NCBI GenBank assembly: GCA_030040395.1
Contig: JASHTU010000641.1
Span: forward strand, 1-5,890
Source: Acidobacteriaceae bacterium
GTDB taxonomy: Bacteria > Acidobacteriota > Terriglobia > Terriglobales > Acidobacteriaceae
Direction of reading: 5' to 3'
Length of the DNA: 5,890 nucleotides
Positions within the stretch are counted from its first letter, which is position 1; each line of letters opens with the position of its first letter. The position numbers and the translations under genes are program-made. Shown piece by piece: positions 5,540-5,890 of the stretch. The notes beneath the pieces were generated by a model. It was not told where the DNA came from. It saw nothing but the letters and a program-made list of their open reading frames with translations, and ran no database searches.

Positions 5540-5890
5540 ATGAAAACTTACCAGGGAAGTGAGATTCGCAACGTAGCTGTAGTGGGGCATGCGCAGAGCG
5601 GCAAGACCACGCTGATTGCCGCCATGCTGCATGCCGCCAAAATGACCCCCACCCAGGGCCGGGTTGAAGACGGCTCGGCCGTTACCGCGTACGACGAAGA
5701 GGAGGTGGCCCGCGGCCTGACCATGCAGAACGCCGTAGCCTTTGCCGAGTGGCAAGGCGTCAAAGTCAATCTCCTCGACACCCCCGGCTTCCACATGTTC
5801 ACCCACGAGGCGCGCGCCGCCCTGCTGCCCGTCGAGTCCGCCATCATCGTCGTCAATGCCCAGAACGGCGTCGAGCCGGTCACCGAGCGC
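5540..5890 (+). CDS. fusA: Elongation factor G-like GTPase, N-terminal part (3' end outside window)
   Basis: This is the start of a translation-factor GTPase of the EF-G family; 117 residues of a protein usually near 690 are visible, all within the G domain. The P-loop GHAQSGKTT is at 16-24, switch I RGLTM with its conserved Thr at 58-62, and the G3 motif DTPGF at 80-84, followed by VESAIIVVNAQNGVEPVTER (98-117). Classical EF-G reads GHIDAGKTT, RGITI and DTPGHVDF. The changes here, especially Phe84 in place of the catalytic His, match the EF-G-like (FusA2-type) paralogue group rather than the main translocase. The symbol therefore denotes the family only. Its role may be an accessory one on the ribosome, but this cannot be read from the fragment. 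It does not follow rpsL/rpsG or precede tuf in view. An adjacent ATG at 5537 is the alternative start. Confidence 0.9.
   Translation, partial: MKTYQGSEIRNVAVVGHAQSGKTTLIAAMLHAAKMTPTQGRVEDGSAVTAYDEEEVARGLTMQNAVAFAEWQGVKVNLLDTPGFHMFTHEARAALLPVESAIIVVNAQNGVEPVTER

Noticed and set aside
5247..5540. Plus-strand frames of 95-97 codons in the same gap
   Set aside because: They are Pro/Arg-rich, overlap each other in different frames and run through the direct repeats into the EF-G-like start; composition alone explains them.

Overview
The window most likely comes from the chromosome of an acidobacterium (Acidobacteriota, probably a Terriglobia-type soil lineage). The main reason is an 808-residue MacB/FtsX-type permease with duplicated permease halves and no ATPase encoded beside it in the window. 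This is the ADOP architecture (acidobacterial duplicated orphan permease), which is strongly expanded in that phylum. The DNA is G+C-rich. Long stop-free antisense frames run through the real genes, as expected at this composition. The lineage call rests on gene content only.

Minus-strand block (positions 1-4290). Read in transcription order, it holds a 119-residue STAS-domain protein (4290-3931), then after 32 nt the ADOP permease (3898-1472), then after a 307-nt gap the N-terminal 388 residues of pyruvate phosphate dikinase (ppdK, 1164 to the window edge). The first two genes may share a transcript. ppdK probably has its own promoter: a candidate -10/-35 pair lies just downstream of the permease stop and would give a leader of about 245 nt containing several inverted repeats.

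A 380-nt divergent region (4291-4670) carries an 18-bp near-perfect palindrome. It separates the STAS gene from a plus-strand gene for a small DUF2784 membrane protein (4671-5042).

Plus-strand end (5043-5890). A 497-nt stretch without a convincing gene (5043-5539) ends in two 16-bp direct repeats, each holding a small hairpin. It precedes the first 117 residues of an elongation factor G-like GTPase that runs off the right edge. This G domain has Phe where classical EF-G and EF-Tu carry the catalytic His (DTPGF instead of DTPGH), which fits the EF-G-like paralogue group rather than the main translocase.

The genes do not form a recognisable joint pathway: central carbon metabolism (ppdK), membrane permease, regulatory STAS protein, uncharacterised membrane protein and translation-type GTPase. 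I see no mobile element, CRISPR array, tRNA/rRNA or defence system. The points worth a second look are regulatory (ppdK leader, divergent palindrome, repeats before the EF-G-like gene) and residue-level (Ala in place of the STAS phospho-acceptor Ser, Phe in place of the EF-G catalytic His).
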